Of a stretch of 64,000 nt of DNA, positions 6,983 to 15,267 are shown in pieces (positions within the stretch are counted from its first letter, which is position 1; each line of letters begins with the position of its first letter). Under the pieces are notes generated by a model. The model was given only the letters and a program-made list of their open reading frames with translations. It had not been told where the DNA came from and made no database searches. The stretch comes from Desulfosporosinus acidiphilus SJ4 (GTDB lineage: Bacteria; Bacillota; Desulfitobacteriia; Desulfitobacteriales; Desulfitobacteriaceae): contig NC_018068.1 in the NCBI RefSeq assembly GCF_000255115.2, positions 4,497,977-4,561,976 on the forward strand, in the 5' to 3' direction. Made by a program: the position numbers and the translations under genes.

Positions 6983-9136
6983 CTATTCCCCTATTCCCGA
7001 TAATTCAAAATTTTTTTCAAACCTATGAACCCGCTCATATAAAGGTTTTTTCAGGAAGAAACCCAGCAGAATAAAAATCACTGCAATAACCATCAGCATA
7101 AAAAAGTCCAAAGCAACACTGCTTATCAGAGGGCCGGCCATTGCCTCCCTAAAGGCCGCAATAGCATAGGTAAAGGGGAACGTTGGCTGAAGTATTCTCA
7201 GGATAAGCGGATCAACTTGGATAGGATAGGTGCCGCCGCTTCCAGCCAATTGGATAATCATATAGACGATAGCCAGGGCCTTCCCAAAATTACCCAAAAG
7301 AGCAACTAAGGTATAGGTAATGATAACAAACGTTAAAGATGAAATCAGGGCAGCTATAATCATTAACGTTGTGTTTACTGAATATACCCCTAAAAGCAAC
7401 TTATCACCTATAGAAATAATTAATCCCTGGATAAGTGCTAAGGTGATAAACGTCAGCATTTTTCCAAAGTGTTTTTCTCGGATCGTCAAAGTTTCTATTC
7501 CCTCGAAATAGGCTGCTTCCGTCTTAAGCAGGGAGGTCAAAATAAGGGTTCCAACCCACAGTGCCAGGACTGAATAGACCGGGGTCATAGCAGAGCCATA
7601 GTTTGGCACCCCATAAATGGACTCCTCCCGTAAATTAAAGGGCGAAGCTATATAACTCCCCATAAGTTCGGGATTACTCTGTAATATGGTAATGATCTGC
7701 GCTAAGTCATTATTGCTGACCATCTGGAGTTTATCACTTAACTTAGCGATAATATCTTGATACTCGAGAAGTCTGTCTTTTAAATCCCCAGATACTTTAG
7801 CAGCCAATTGGCTTCCTTCGATCGCCGTTCCCATTAAACTATCGATTTGATCCTGAAGTCCCTGGGCTGAAGTTATTAGGTCGGCGGCTTGGTTTGTGGC
7901 TGCCGCCAAATTATCAGCTATGGAGTTCAAATCATTTCTTGCCTTCGAATTATATAACTTTGTTGCCTTAATGAGCTGTAAGTTTAGATTAGTGATCGTA
8001 TCGTTTATTTGTCCCCATAAGGCTTGGTTGATTGTATTCGTCTTATTTACTTGCTGCTGCAGTGAATTCAGTTGATTCGTTTCATTGGATAACGAGCCCT
8101 CGATGCTTTGCAAAGAGGCTATTAAATTGGCAAGCTGAGTCGTTGGCATGACGTTATTAAGTTTCTGTAAGTAATTACTTATGCCGGTTAACTGGCTATT
8201 GAGCGCCCCTATTTCCAGATTGATCTGTCCTATAGCGGAATTTAATTGAGAAGTATTTGCCAGAGATGAATTAAGGCTTTGAACTAAATCGTGAATTCTG
8301 TTCACTGAGGCCTGAGCATTATTCAGACCCGTTTCAATAGTGTCAAAGGACTGATTTAAAGTCGTCTTAGTAGATTTAATTGTGTTTGTATTGTTTTGAT
8401 TCACCTGTGCCAGGGTGGTTAATTGATTATTGACTCCCGGCATGGTGGATTTAATTTCTGTCAGGAATGAGCTCAAATTGCCGGACCTGCTGTTGATATC
8501 CTGGAGCATGCTTAGGATTAAGCCCATATTTCTATTGGCAAGGATTATTTGGTCTTTCCATTGAATTAGTTTGGTTCGATTGGCTTCAGCATCTTTTCCT
8601 ATTTTGTTGAACGAAGTAAAGAGACTTTCGTTAACTGCAGCAATGAAATTGGAAGAAATCTGATCAACCAGCGAATTTTTGGCCGCCTCCGTTATTTTAC
8701 CGGCAACTGGATTATCCTTCGTATCCACCTTATAGATAATTTCCGGTTTCTTGGTTGCATCCGTTAGAACACTCACAAAGCTTTCCGAAAAATTACCCGG
8801 GATTTCTATCACAGCAAAATAGGTTCCATCTACAACCCCTAAATTGGCCTCGGTATCATTCACGAATTTCCAGCCGATCTGTTTGTTTGTTTTTAACTTA
8901 TTGACAATGGTATTCCCCATATTAATCGGTTTTCCTTGATATGTAATCCCCTTGTCCTGATTGACCACCGCCACCGGAATTGTACTGGTGTTTTCGTAAG
9001 GATTCCAACAAGCGAGAATATTTACCCAAGCATAGAGGGCAGGCAAGATACACAGTCCTGCAATGATCATTAAAGCAATGGGATTTCTTCTCATGCGTTT
9101 TAGGTCATTTTGGTATAGTTTTAAAGCATTCTTCAA
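6983..9136 (-). CDS. YhgE/Pip-family membrane protein (first of tandem pair)
   Basis: A 717-residue paralogue of the next gene: N-terminal helix (about residues 18-38) followed by the shared N-terminal motif NPYENTSTIPVAVVNQDKG, a long helical extracytoplasmic region (about 45-510) and a C-terminal permease domain with GSGGTYPIQVDP and PTFPFTYAIAAFREAMAGP. It starts at TTG with GAGGAG 8 nt upstream. It is the promoter-proximal gene of the pair; a 22-bp motif shared with the TVP38 gene lies about 110 bp upstream. The family is related to ABC-2 permeases, but no ATPase gene is adjacent. A role in exporting or assembling an envelope polymer is inference. Confidence 0.9.
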   Translation of the reverse strand: MKNALKLYQNDLKRMRRNPIALMIIAGLCILPALYAWVNILACWNPYENTSTIPVAVVNQDKGITYQGKPINMGNTIVNKLKTNKQIGWKFVNDTEANLGVVDGTYFAVIEIPGNFSESFVSVLTDATKKPEIIYKVDTKDNPVAGKITEAAKNSLVDQISSNFIAAVNESLFTSFNKIGKDAEANRTKLIQWKDQIILANRNMGLILSMLQDINSRSGNLSSFLTEIKSTMPGVNNQLTTLAQVNQNNTNTIKSTKTTLNQSFDTIETGLNNAQASVNRIHDLVQSLNSSLANTSQLNSAIGQINLEIGALNSQLTGISNYLQKLNNVMPTTQLANLIASLQSIEGSLSNETNQLNSLQQQVNKTNTINQALWGQINDTITNLNLQLIKATKLYNSKARNDLNSIADNLAAATNQAADLITSAQGLQDQIDSLMGTAIEGSQLAAKVSGDLKDRLLEYQDIIAKLSDKLQMVSNNDLAQIITILQSNPELMGSYIASPFNLREESIYGVPNYGSAMTPVYSVLALWVGTLILTSLLKTEAAYFEGIETLTIREKHFGKMLTFITLALIQGLIISIGDKLLLGVYSVNTTLMIIAALISSLTFVIITYTLVALLGNFGKALAIVYMIIQLAGSGGTYPIQVDPLILRILQPTFPFTYAIAAFREAMAGPLISSVALDFFMLMVIAVIFILLGFFLKKPLYERVHRFEKNFELSGIGE

Positions 9137-9243
9137 ATGATCTACTCCTCATGCAGCAAATTACACCTTATAGAAACAGTATTTCCCAGGCCCATATTGC
9201 TTATCACGATAGTTATCCATTGATTACTATAAAAAATATTCGC

Positions 9244-9265
9244 AAGTTTCTACGTAATTATATAT
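9244..9265 (-). promoter_or_regulatory. Candidate operator shared with 4725-4746
   Basis: Second copy of the 22-bp motif (AAGTTTCTA - NNN - AATTATATAT on the plus strand), about 110 bp upstream of the TTG start of the first YhgE gene. It differs from the copy at 4725 at two positions only. Confidence 0.4.
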
Positions 9266-9304
9266 TGCTGCGAACAACTTTTCCAGATAACGAACTATAA
9301 AAAA

Positions 9305-9343
9305 ACCTTCCCCATGTTTTGCTTGAGAAAACATGGGGAAGGT
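9305..9343 (-). terminator. Terminator of the tRNA His-Arg-Pro cluster
   Basis: A perfect 16-bp stem (ACCTTCCCCATGTTTT, 9305-9320, with 9328-9343) followed on the minus strand by seven T residues. It sits 15 nt past the tRNA-His CCA end. Confidence 0.93.
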
Positions 9344-9358
9344 ACGCATTTCTTAATA

Positions 9359-9435
9359 TGGGGTGGGTGATGGGTTTCGAACCCACGAATGCCGGAACCA
9401 CAACCCGGTGCGTTAACCGCTTCGCCACACCCACC
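9359..9435 (-). tRNA. tRNA-His (anticodon GTG)
   Basis: Minus-strand cloverleaf with anticodon arm CCGGG-TTGTGGT-TCCGG (anticodon GTG), an acceptor that includes the extra G-1 opposite C73 typical of histidine tRNA, a T arm GTGGGTTCGAAACCCAT and an encoded CCA. Confidence 0.96.
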
Positions 9436-9454
9436 ATAGGAACTATAATTTTGT

Positions 9455-9531
9455 TGGTGCGCCTGGAGAGACTCGAACCCCCGACAACCTGCTTAGAAGG
9501 CAGATGCTCTATCCAACTGAGCTACAGGCGC
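9455..9531 (-). tRNA. tRNA-Arg (anticodon TCT)
   Basis: Minus-strand cloverleaf: acceptor GCGCCTG/CAGGCGC, anticodon arm CTGCC-TTCTAAG with anticodon TCT (reads AGA/AGG), T arm with GGTTCGAGTC and an encoded CCA. It is the middle gene of the cluster. Confidence 0.96.
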
Positions 9532-9592
9532 AGTTTGAGAGATCACGATTGTCAACCCAGGTTACTCCTAAACCTAGACAAGTTGGGAATAA

Positions 9593-9670
9593 TGGTCGGG
9601 GCAGAGGGATTCGAACCCCCGGCCTCCTGCTCCCAAGGCAGGCGCGCTAGCCAAGCTGCGCTATGCCCCG
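9593..9670 (-). tRNA. tRNA-Pro (anticodon TGG)
   Basis: Minus-strand cloverleaf: acceptor CGGGGCA/TGCCCCG, anticodon arm CTGCC-TTGGGAG with anticodon TGG, T arm GGTTCGAATC and an encoded CCA. It is the promoter-proximal gene of the three-tRNA cluster. Confidence 0.96.
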
Positions 9671-9864
9671 ATTGGTGACTTGATTAGTATAGCTCATCTC
9701 AAGTTATTCGTCAAGAATCTAATTTGAATTTTTTATTGTATGGTTTGAAACCCTCCGCAGGTTTTTTTGTCCCTAACTGGCCTATTATCAGATGTCCTTG
9801 AGTTTACTTAAAATGGCCTATAACTTTGTCAATGAGGCAAGCAAAAGTCCAGCGATCCAGGCTT

Positions 9865-10467
9865 TTAAGGATGTTCTGCTTTTAAGTCTTTTAATATCGG
9901 AATCGCCTTGCGGAAAGCTTGGGCTCTGTGACTTAAATTATTCTTCTCGGTTAAGGTTAATTCTGCCAATGTTCTTCCTAATTCCGGGACTAAAAACAGC
10001 GGATCATAACCGAAACCATCCGTCCCTCGAGGCTGTCTTAGAATTTTCCCTTCGACTCTTCCCTCTGTGAGATATTCTTCCCCATTTGGGGCTGCAATAA
10101 CCAGAGCGCAGCGAAAGCGTGCAGTTCTCTTGTCTTCTGGAATTGTCTCCAAAAGCTCTAGGAGTTTTTCATTGTTGCGCTCATCGTCTTTAGGCTCCCC
10201 GGCAAATCGTGCAGAGAAAACACCGGGAGCACCTTTCAAGGCATCAACTTCTAAGCCTGAATCATCCGCCAGGGCTATAAGACCTGTCCTTTGAACTGCG
10301 GCCCTTGCTTTAATGGCCGCGTTCTCAGCGAAGGTTTCTCCGTTTTCCTCAACCTCTTCCGATTCCGGGAGATCCCGCAGCGAAACCACCTCTATCTCTT
10401 CGTCGGCTATTAAATCTCTCAGTTCTCTCACTTTACCCTCATTTTGGGTGGCTAAAATTATCTTCAT
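9865..10467 (-). CDS. rdgB: XTP/dITP diphosphatase (RdgB/HAM1 family)
   Basis: A 200-residue cytosolic house-cleaning pyrophosphatase that hydrolyses dITP, XTP and related non-canonical purine nucleotides to monophosphates, keeping them out of DNA and RNA. The hallmarks are present: [11 protein letters not shown] at the N-terminus (nucleotide loop), [11 protein letters not shown] with the metal/catalytic acidic residues, [11 protein letters not shown] and the C-terminal [10 protein letters not shown]. Length is typical. Its ATG overlaps the stop of rph by 4 bp, a common and presumably translationally coupled rph-rdgB arrangement in Firmicutes. Confidence 0.97.
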   Translation of the reverse strand: MKIILATQNEGKVRELRDLIADEEIEVVSLRDLPESEEVEENGETFAENAAIKARAAVQRTGLIALADDSGLEVDALKGAPGVFSARFAGEPKDDERNNEKLLELLETIPEDKRTARFRCALVIAAPNGEEYLTEGRVEGKILRQPRGTDGFGYDPLFLVPELGRTLAELTLTEKNNLSHRAQAFRKAIPILKDLKAEHP

Positions 10468-11192
10468 GAGGTTGTCTCCAAGGCTGTCTTTTGAACTTCC
10501 ATCAATGTACGGATTCCCTTTTCAGCGAGCTCCAGAAATACATTCAAATCCGCTCGATCAAAAGGAATTTCTTCAGCAGTTCCTTGAATTTCCACGAATT
10601 TTCCTGACCCGGTCATAACTACGTTCATATCGACTTCTGCTTTGGAATCTTCCACATAGTCCAAGTCCAATATTTGATTTCCCAGAACCTTGCCAACCGA
10701 AACAGCGGCTAAGGTGTCAGTAATGGGGTTTGTTTTTAATAGTTTGTTATTCATTAAATATTGCACTGCGTCGGTTAAGGCAACATATGCTCCGGTAATA
10801 GAAGCAGTCCGTGTCCCGCCGTCTGCCTGCAGCACATCACAGTCCAGCCAGATTGTGCGTTCACCTAGCTTTTTCAGGTCAACAACCGAACGCAGTGCGC
10901 GGCCGATTAAGCGCTGGATTTCCATAGTTCGACCGGTAAGCTTCCCTTTAGTCGCCTCACGCTGAGTTCGACTCTGAGTAGCCCTGGGAATCATTGAATA
11001 TTCCGCGGTTACCCAGCCTTTTCCCGTCCCTTTTTGAAAAGGAGGCACCTTTTCTTCTACACTGGCAGTACATAAAACCCGCGTGTCCCCAATTTCAATG
11101 AGTACCGAACCTTCCGGGGCCTTAGTAAAGCGTCGCGAAATTTTAACAGGGCGCAGAACATCTGCAGCCCGATCATATGAACGTTCCATCAT
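10464..11192 (-). CDS. rph: Ribonuclease PH
   Basis: A 242-residue phosphorolytic 3'-5' exoribonuclease that trims tRNA 3' ends. The N-terminal region shows the Arg-rich RNA/phosphate-binding segment ([20 protein letters not shown]), then [12 protein letters not shown], the [17 protein letters not shown] core and [20 protein letters not shown]-like signature ([13 protein letters not shown]). Length and order are those of full-length RNase PH, which acts as a hexamer. It heads the rph-rdgB pair with a 4-bp overlap. Confidence 0.97.
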   Translation of the reverse strand: MMERSYDRAADVLRPVKISRRFTKAPEGSVLIEIGDTRVLCTASVEEKVPPFQKGTGKGWVTAEYSMIPRATQSRTQREATKGKLTGRTMEIQRLIGRALRSVVDLKKLGERTIWLDCDVLQADGGTRTASITGAYVALTDAVQYLMNNKLLKTNPITDTLAAVSVGKVLGNQILDLDYVEDSKAEVDMNVVMTGSGKFVEIQGTAEEIPFDRADLNVFLELAEKGIRTLMEVQKTALETTS

Positions 11193-11294
11193 GAAACCTA
11201 ACCTTTCTTAGCCATAGTCTGTTAGTTTAGTTTACCAGAAGAATTGAAGAAATGCCAATATTACACAAGTGAAATATTGTTTGCTATTTGACTC

Positions 11295-12227
11295 TTATAA
11301 ATTTTGATCCCTGCCGCCAAATAAATCAATAGAACGCGAAGGCATGGCTGCCTCGCCAACGATACCGGCAATAGTATAAAGGCGGGCGATCGGATCAAAA
11401 CGAAATTCTTTCAAGAGCTGAAAACCCTTTATCTCACTTGTCCTGCGAATATGAATGCGCGGACCGGTACAAGGGTACATCATTTCCCCGACTCGAATGT
11501 GTTCATCATCTGCAGAACAAATGGGCAGGTCTGCTTTGATTAAATCCAAGACACGCTGTTCCACCAAATCTAAATCAATATCCGGTTTTTCAGGAAGTTC
11601 CAGCACAAAACCGTGTTTGATATCACTATGCACTTCGGGCTTTTCCAAACCCATTTCCTCCAGAATCATCGAAGTGATGTCCTCGGCACTGTGGGCCATA
11701 CGGCGAAATTTTATGGAGTCAAAGACAATATCTGCGATGCTTTGTGGTTCCGGCCCGAATACTGTTGGCCGTGTAACAATAACCTCTTCTCCTACTCCGA
11801 TTAAAACCTCTGCATTCGTACCCAAATGAGGATAGACAAGATCAAAATGTTCTACAATTACTCTGCGGCCGCGGGCGATTGCCTTTTGTATAGCCTCGGC
11901 GATTTGCCAAGGTTGTGTAAAGGCAGACTCAAAACGGACATCCAAATGATAAGTATGGCAGCGAAAATGGTCGCGATCCGCATCTTCCATTAAGGGTAAC
12001 GGACGGATATTGATACCGTCATCATCGTTGGTCAATTCCAGTCCGGGAAACATACCGCGAATAAGCAGTGATTTACCGGCACCGGCATCGCCGACAAATC
12101 CAATTAACTTATCCTCAGGGCTTAGGTAACGTTGTTGAATATTTGTTCCCAGGAACAATAAGCGTTTTCTTCCTCGTGGGGCAAAATATACTGCCTGCAT
12201 CAGATGCTCGTGCACAAACATCGTCAA
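11295..12227 (-). CDS. P-loop protein with alanyl-tRNA-synthetase SAD-like C-terminus
   Basis: A 310-residue protein with a Walker A motif (FVGDAGAGKSLLIRG, about residues 43-57) near the N-terminus. A mid-region (about 120-180) has the character of an AAA/uridine-kinase-like P-loop fold (GRRVIVEHFDLVYP). The C-terminal ~90 residues include CTGPRIHIRRTSEIKGF, which resembles the zinc/His-Cys motif of the alanyl-tRNA synthetase second additional domain used in tRNA editing. Proteins of this architecture are annotated in Clostridia but their function is not established. It starts at TTG with GGAGGGGAG upstream; an ATG two codons later is possible. It precedes rph, separated by 102 bp. Confidence 0.7.
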   Translation of the reverse strand: MTMFVHEHLMQAVYFAPRGRKRLLFLGTNIQQRYLSPEDKLIGFVGDAGAGKSLLIRGMFPGLELTNDDDGINIRPLPLMEDADRDHFRCHTYHLDVRFESAFTQPWQIAEAIQKAIARGRRVIVEHFDLVYPHLGTNAEVLIGVGEEVIVTRPTVFGPEPQSIADIVFDSIKFRRMAHSAEDITSMILEEMGLEKPEVHSDIKHGFVLELPEKPDIDLDLVEQRVLDLIKADLPICSADDEHIRVGEMMYPCTGPRIHIRRTSEIKGFQLLKEFRFDPIARLYTIAGIVGEAAMPSRSIDLFGGRDQNL

Positions 12228-12271
12228 AACACACTCCCCTCCTACATTTCACTCACTAAGCAAGTTATTCT

Positions 12272-13012
12272 TTATCTTAAAATTTTTAACAGGTAAATAA
12301 ACAGCAAAAGGATCGGTTGATGAATCAGATATATTCCCAAGGAATTCCTGCTTAACCATAGTATCCACGGGGGAGAATGCCATTTCAGTCTTTCCATAGC
12401 TCGAATATGGGATTTTTGAGGGATTCTGATGGTCCTTTGGGCATAAAACGTTCGATATGCAAGAATTCCAATAATCGTTACAGCTAAATAAGGGAACAGC
12501 GGATAATAGTCAATGGTGCTGAAACCTGCATACATGAGACCAAAAGGCAGGAAGAGACTTGTGGAGACCACCAGTGTTTTAAACCAAAACCCTAAGACAG
12601 CGATTAAACCGGCGATGAGCCAGAGGAGTCGTGTCGATAATTTCATGAGCAGCGGAGACAATATCATGGCAACCCCAAGAAAATGTAAAATTCCGAAGCG
12701 AACATACTCCTCTTTCATGATCAGGAACGTTACGACCGTTATCCCCATCCCGTAAAGCAAGACCTTGATTCCCCGCCGTATAGGGGAGGTACTGAAACCG
12801 CATGCCAGTCCGGATACCATAATAAAGAGAAGCGCTGATATCTTGCCAAGAATAAGCCAAAAAGGCGCTTGATAATCGATATTGACTCCAACAAACTCTT
12901 TAAGGTCATAAACCGAATGAAAAATAATCATCAACACGATAGCAATAGCTCTGAGCAGATCGATTTCCTCAAATCGTTGGGAAACCACCCCGAGAGCTTT
13001 CTTTTGTCCCAT
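12272..13012 (-). CDS. DUF1624/HGSNAT-type membrane acetyltransferase-like protein
   Basis: A 246-residue polytopic membrane protein. The N-terminal motif RFEEIDLLRAIAIVLMIIFH is the signature of the heparan-alpha-glucosaminide N-acetyltransferase catalytic domain (DUF1624), with the conserved His at the end of helix 1. About seven hydrophobic helices follow, ending LGIYLIHQPILLLFIYLL. The family is thought to move acyl groups across the membrane; the acceptor here is unknown. I chose the ATG at 13012 because AAAGGTG lies 6 nt upstream; a TTG eight codons earlier lacks such a site. The methyltransferase gene begins upstream with a 36-bp gap, so the two may be co-transcribed. Confidence 0.8.
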   Translation of the reverse strand: MGQKKALGVVSQRFEEIDLLRAIAIVLMIIFHSVYDLKEFVGVNIDYQAPFWLILGKISALLFIMVSGLACGFSTSPIRRGIKVLLYGMGITVVTFLIMKEEYVRFGILHFLGVAMILSPLLMKLSTRLLWLIAGLIAVLGFWFKTLVVSTSLFLPFGLMYAGFSTIDYYPLFPYLAVTIIGILAYRTFYAQRTIRIPQKSHIRAMERLKWHSPPWILWLSRNSLGIYLIHQPILLLFIYLLKILR

Positions 13013-13048
13013 GACTATCACCTTTTCACTTGACAATATGCAAACCTT

Positions 13049-13738
13049 TTACGCCGGGGCAGCCTCAACTTTTCGGCTGACAGATATGCCGTCTCCGAAG
13101 GGCAGTACCGTCGTTACATACTCCGGGTTCTGGCTTAGTTCTTGCAAGAACCTTCTCAATCCGCCTACCATGCGTTCATACTTCGGCGCAAAATTACTTT
13201 CCGGTACTACCCAGCCACGAAACAAGACATTATCGACAACCAGGATTCCTCCCGGGGCGATTAATGGATCAATAAGGTTTAGGTAATCTAAATATTCTCC
13301 CTTAGCGGCATCCACAAAGACAAAATCATACCCGGGAGTTAAGCTGGGGAGTATCTTCCGGGCATCTCCTTTCAGAGGTGTAATAGATTGCAAAAGTCCT
13401 GCACGCTCGAAATATCCTTCAGCTCTGGAGAGACGATCTCTATTCATGTCAATCGTAGTGACATGCCCCCCACACTTTTTTGCGCCACGGGCTAACCAGA
13501 CAGTGGAGTATCCGATAGCTGTACCAATTTCCAAAATTGACTGAGACCTGTTTATGGTCACCATCAGGTTAAGAAAATTTCCCACGGCCGGTGTCACCAC
13601 AGGTATGGTTTCTTGGAGGGCTATTTCTTCCATTTCCCGTAACAAAGAATCTCTCTCTCCCAGCAGTGTTTCAAGATAGCGTTCCATTTCGAAGGGATAA
13701 AACAAAATGATCAGGCCTTTCATATTCATTGTTTCCAC
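13049..13738 (-). CDS. SAM-dependent O-methyltransferase (class I, family 3)
   Basis: A 229-residue Rossmann-fold methyltransferase of the catechol/caffeoyl-CoA O-methyltransferase family. The SAM-binding glycine motif is ILEIGTAIGYSTVWLA, the acidic ribose-binding residue lies in HVTTIDMNRDRL, metal-binding Asp is in DFVFVDAAKGEYLDYL and the second metal-site block is GGILVVDNVLFRGWV. Similar stand-alone enzymes (TrmR-like) in Bacillota modify tRNA U34 derivatives, so a tRNA substrate is one option. The start could be the GTG used here or the ATG three codons on; neither has a strong ribosome site. Confidence 0.85.
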   Translation of the reverse strand: METMNMKGLIILFYPFEMERYLETLLGERDSLLREMEEIALQETIPVVTPAVGNFLNLMVTINRSQSILEIGTAIGYSTVWLARGAKKCGGHVTTIDMNRDRLSRAEGYFERAGLLQSITPLKGDARKILPSLTPGYDFVFVDAAKGEYLDYLNLIDPLIAPGGILVVDNVLFRGWVVPESNFAPKYERMVGGLRRFLQELSQNPEYVTTVLPFGDGISVSRKVEAAPA

Positions 13739-13986
13739 TTTACCACAAATTAAGAGTTAAATCACTTCTCTGCGACTAAACCCTTTCCCTCACTAAACAT
13801 TAATCTATAGACCGATGACCAAAGGACACCCAAATTACAACAAAATAAAAGTATGTACTTTCTTCTTGCATTTATTTGTAAAAAAGTCATGCAGGGACAG
13901 AAAGAAACATACTCTTATGTGTTTATATTCTTTAAGCGAGAAGACTCCCATCCTCTATAGGTGGCGAGATGAATCGCCGCCCCGAT

Positions 13987-14013
13987 GAGACAGAAGAACC
14001 GTCCCCCTTGTCT
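13987..14013. repeat. Dispersed CCGTCCC hairpin motif
   Basis: The sequence GAGACAGAAGAACCGTCCCC with flanking TTGTCT recurs in related form at 30217-30242 and twice at 50802-50858. It overlaps the last codons of the HD-GYP gene by two bases only. The core forms a short imperfect hairpin and appears to be an intergenic mobile or structural repeat. Confidence 0.5.
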
Positions 14014-15253
14014 ATAAGACTTTTCTTGCCAAGGGAAGGAGTTGTTCATCAACGCTTATACCTGAACCGCGCTGAATTATTTCCAGTGCTTCAGCAGCTG
14101 ACATTGCCTTCCGATAGGGCCGATCCTCCGTTAAGGCGGCAAACATATCGGCAATGGTCATGAGTCGGGATCCGGTATCAATTTCTTTGGCTGTTAATGC
14201 AAAAGGATAACCTTTGCCGTCAAGGCGCTCATGATGATGGGCGGCCCATTCAACCATTCTTGTGGGGAATCCGGCTTCCGTCAGCAAACGATGCGTATAA
14301 TAAGTATGGGTACGAATGATATCTGTTTCGGCGACGTCTAAAGGGCCTTGTTTATCCAAAATCTTTTTCGGAATCGAAAGTTTCCCTAAATCATGCAGTA
14401 GACCTGCTACATATAATTCATGCCGTTGCTGATCACTCCAACCTAATCCTTCTGCCAAACGTTCTGCTATTTCAGCCACAGACCGCGAGTGACGGGCTGT
14501 GAATCGGCTCTTTTGGTCAATTAAATCTGCAAAAGTAACTGCAAGGTCGTCCGTAAACCCATGTATTTCCAGTTCTCTTACCGCAGGCAGGTGCCATTTT
14601 CCGCACAATAACCCTAAAGCAATTTGCAGCAAATCCGACTGTTCAATATCCAGCCAAAACGCTTCTTTACGGGCGATTTGTTCAAAGGCAGCGGCTATTT
14701 CAGGAAAAAATAGGACTCCGCTTTCCCAGGACACCCATTGCAATAGTTCATCTCGTTCTTTACGTGTGTACTGCCGGCGAGTCAGACGCAAATCCACCTG
14801 ATCTGCTAACGATAGAATTTTGGCCATGAGGGTGATTTCCTCAGGCCGTACCTTTAAGACATTGCGGCATGAGATAGGCGTTTCATGATGATATTTAATT
14901 GCAGAAGAAAGAATCTCTCCCGCTGGGAAACGTTTAACAAGGTCCGAACCCACAAGACAGTGTTGTCTTAGGATTTTCGGGTTTCCGAAATGGGTCCTGA
15001 AGCAGCCCAATGCTCCAATATCGTGCAGCAGCCCGGCAATCGTTAAATGAACCAGTTCCTTTTTATTGAGACCCAGGCAGCGTCCTAAACGCATGGCAAT
15101 ATAAGCCACTCGTTCGCCATGCCGCTGCCCGATTTTAAATGTTAACCCTCGTTCAATCTCTTCATCCACTAAACCCAGATCAAGCGCACGGGAAAAGCTC
15201 CACATTCTCCGGATGTAAAAGGCATCCTCGGACACAGATATTCTATCCACCAA
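14012..15253 (-). CDS. Double HD-domain protein with C-terminal HD-GYP
   Basis: A 413-residue cytosolic protein with two HD phosphohydrolase domains. The first (about residues 40-150) keeps HGERVAYIAMRLG and the metal motif GLLHDIGALG but lacks the GYP block. The second (about 240-410) is a complete HD-GYP: ARHSRSVAEIAERLA, GLLHDLGKLSIP, the HHERLDGKGYP signature and MTIADMFAALTEDRPYR. HD-GYP domains hydrolyse cyclic-di-GMP to GMP, so this is a likely c-di-GMP phosphodiesterase. It starts at TTG 14 bp after a globin-coupled sensor gene, implying one transcript, and could connect O2 sensing to c-di-GMP; that link is inference. Confidence 0.9.
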   Translation of the reverse strand: MVDRISVSEDAFYIRRMWSFSRALDLGLVDEEIERGLTFKIGQRHGERVAYIAMRLGRCLGLNKKELVHLTIAGLLHDIGALGCFRTHFGNPKILRQHCLVGSDLVKRFPAGEILSSAIKYHHETPISCRNVLKVRPEEITLMAKILSLADQVDLRLTRRQYTRKERDELLQWVSWESGVLFFPEIAAAFEQIARKEAFWLDIEQSDLLQIALGLLCGKWHLPAVRELEIHGFTDDLAVTFADLIDQKSRFTARHSRSVAEIAERLAEGLGWSDQQRHELYVAGLLHDLGKLSIPKKILDKQGPLDVAETDIIRTHTYYTHRLLTEAGFPTRMVEWAAHHHERLDGKGYPFALTAKEIDTGSRLMTIADMFAALTEDRPYRKAMSAAEALEIIQRGSGISVDEQLLPLARKVL

Positions 15254-15267
15254 TTTAATTAATCCCT

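Noticed and set aside
9319-9678. A plus-strand 119-codon frame across the tRNA cluster
   Set aside because: It is antisense to three well-folded tRNA genes and a terminator; such frames are a known artefact of tRNA sequence.
9740-9775. A hairpin with T-run downstream of rdgB
   Set aside because: The run of T lies on the plus strand, opposite to rdgB transcription, and the stem is only 5-6 bp.
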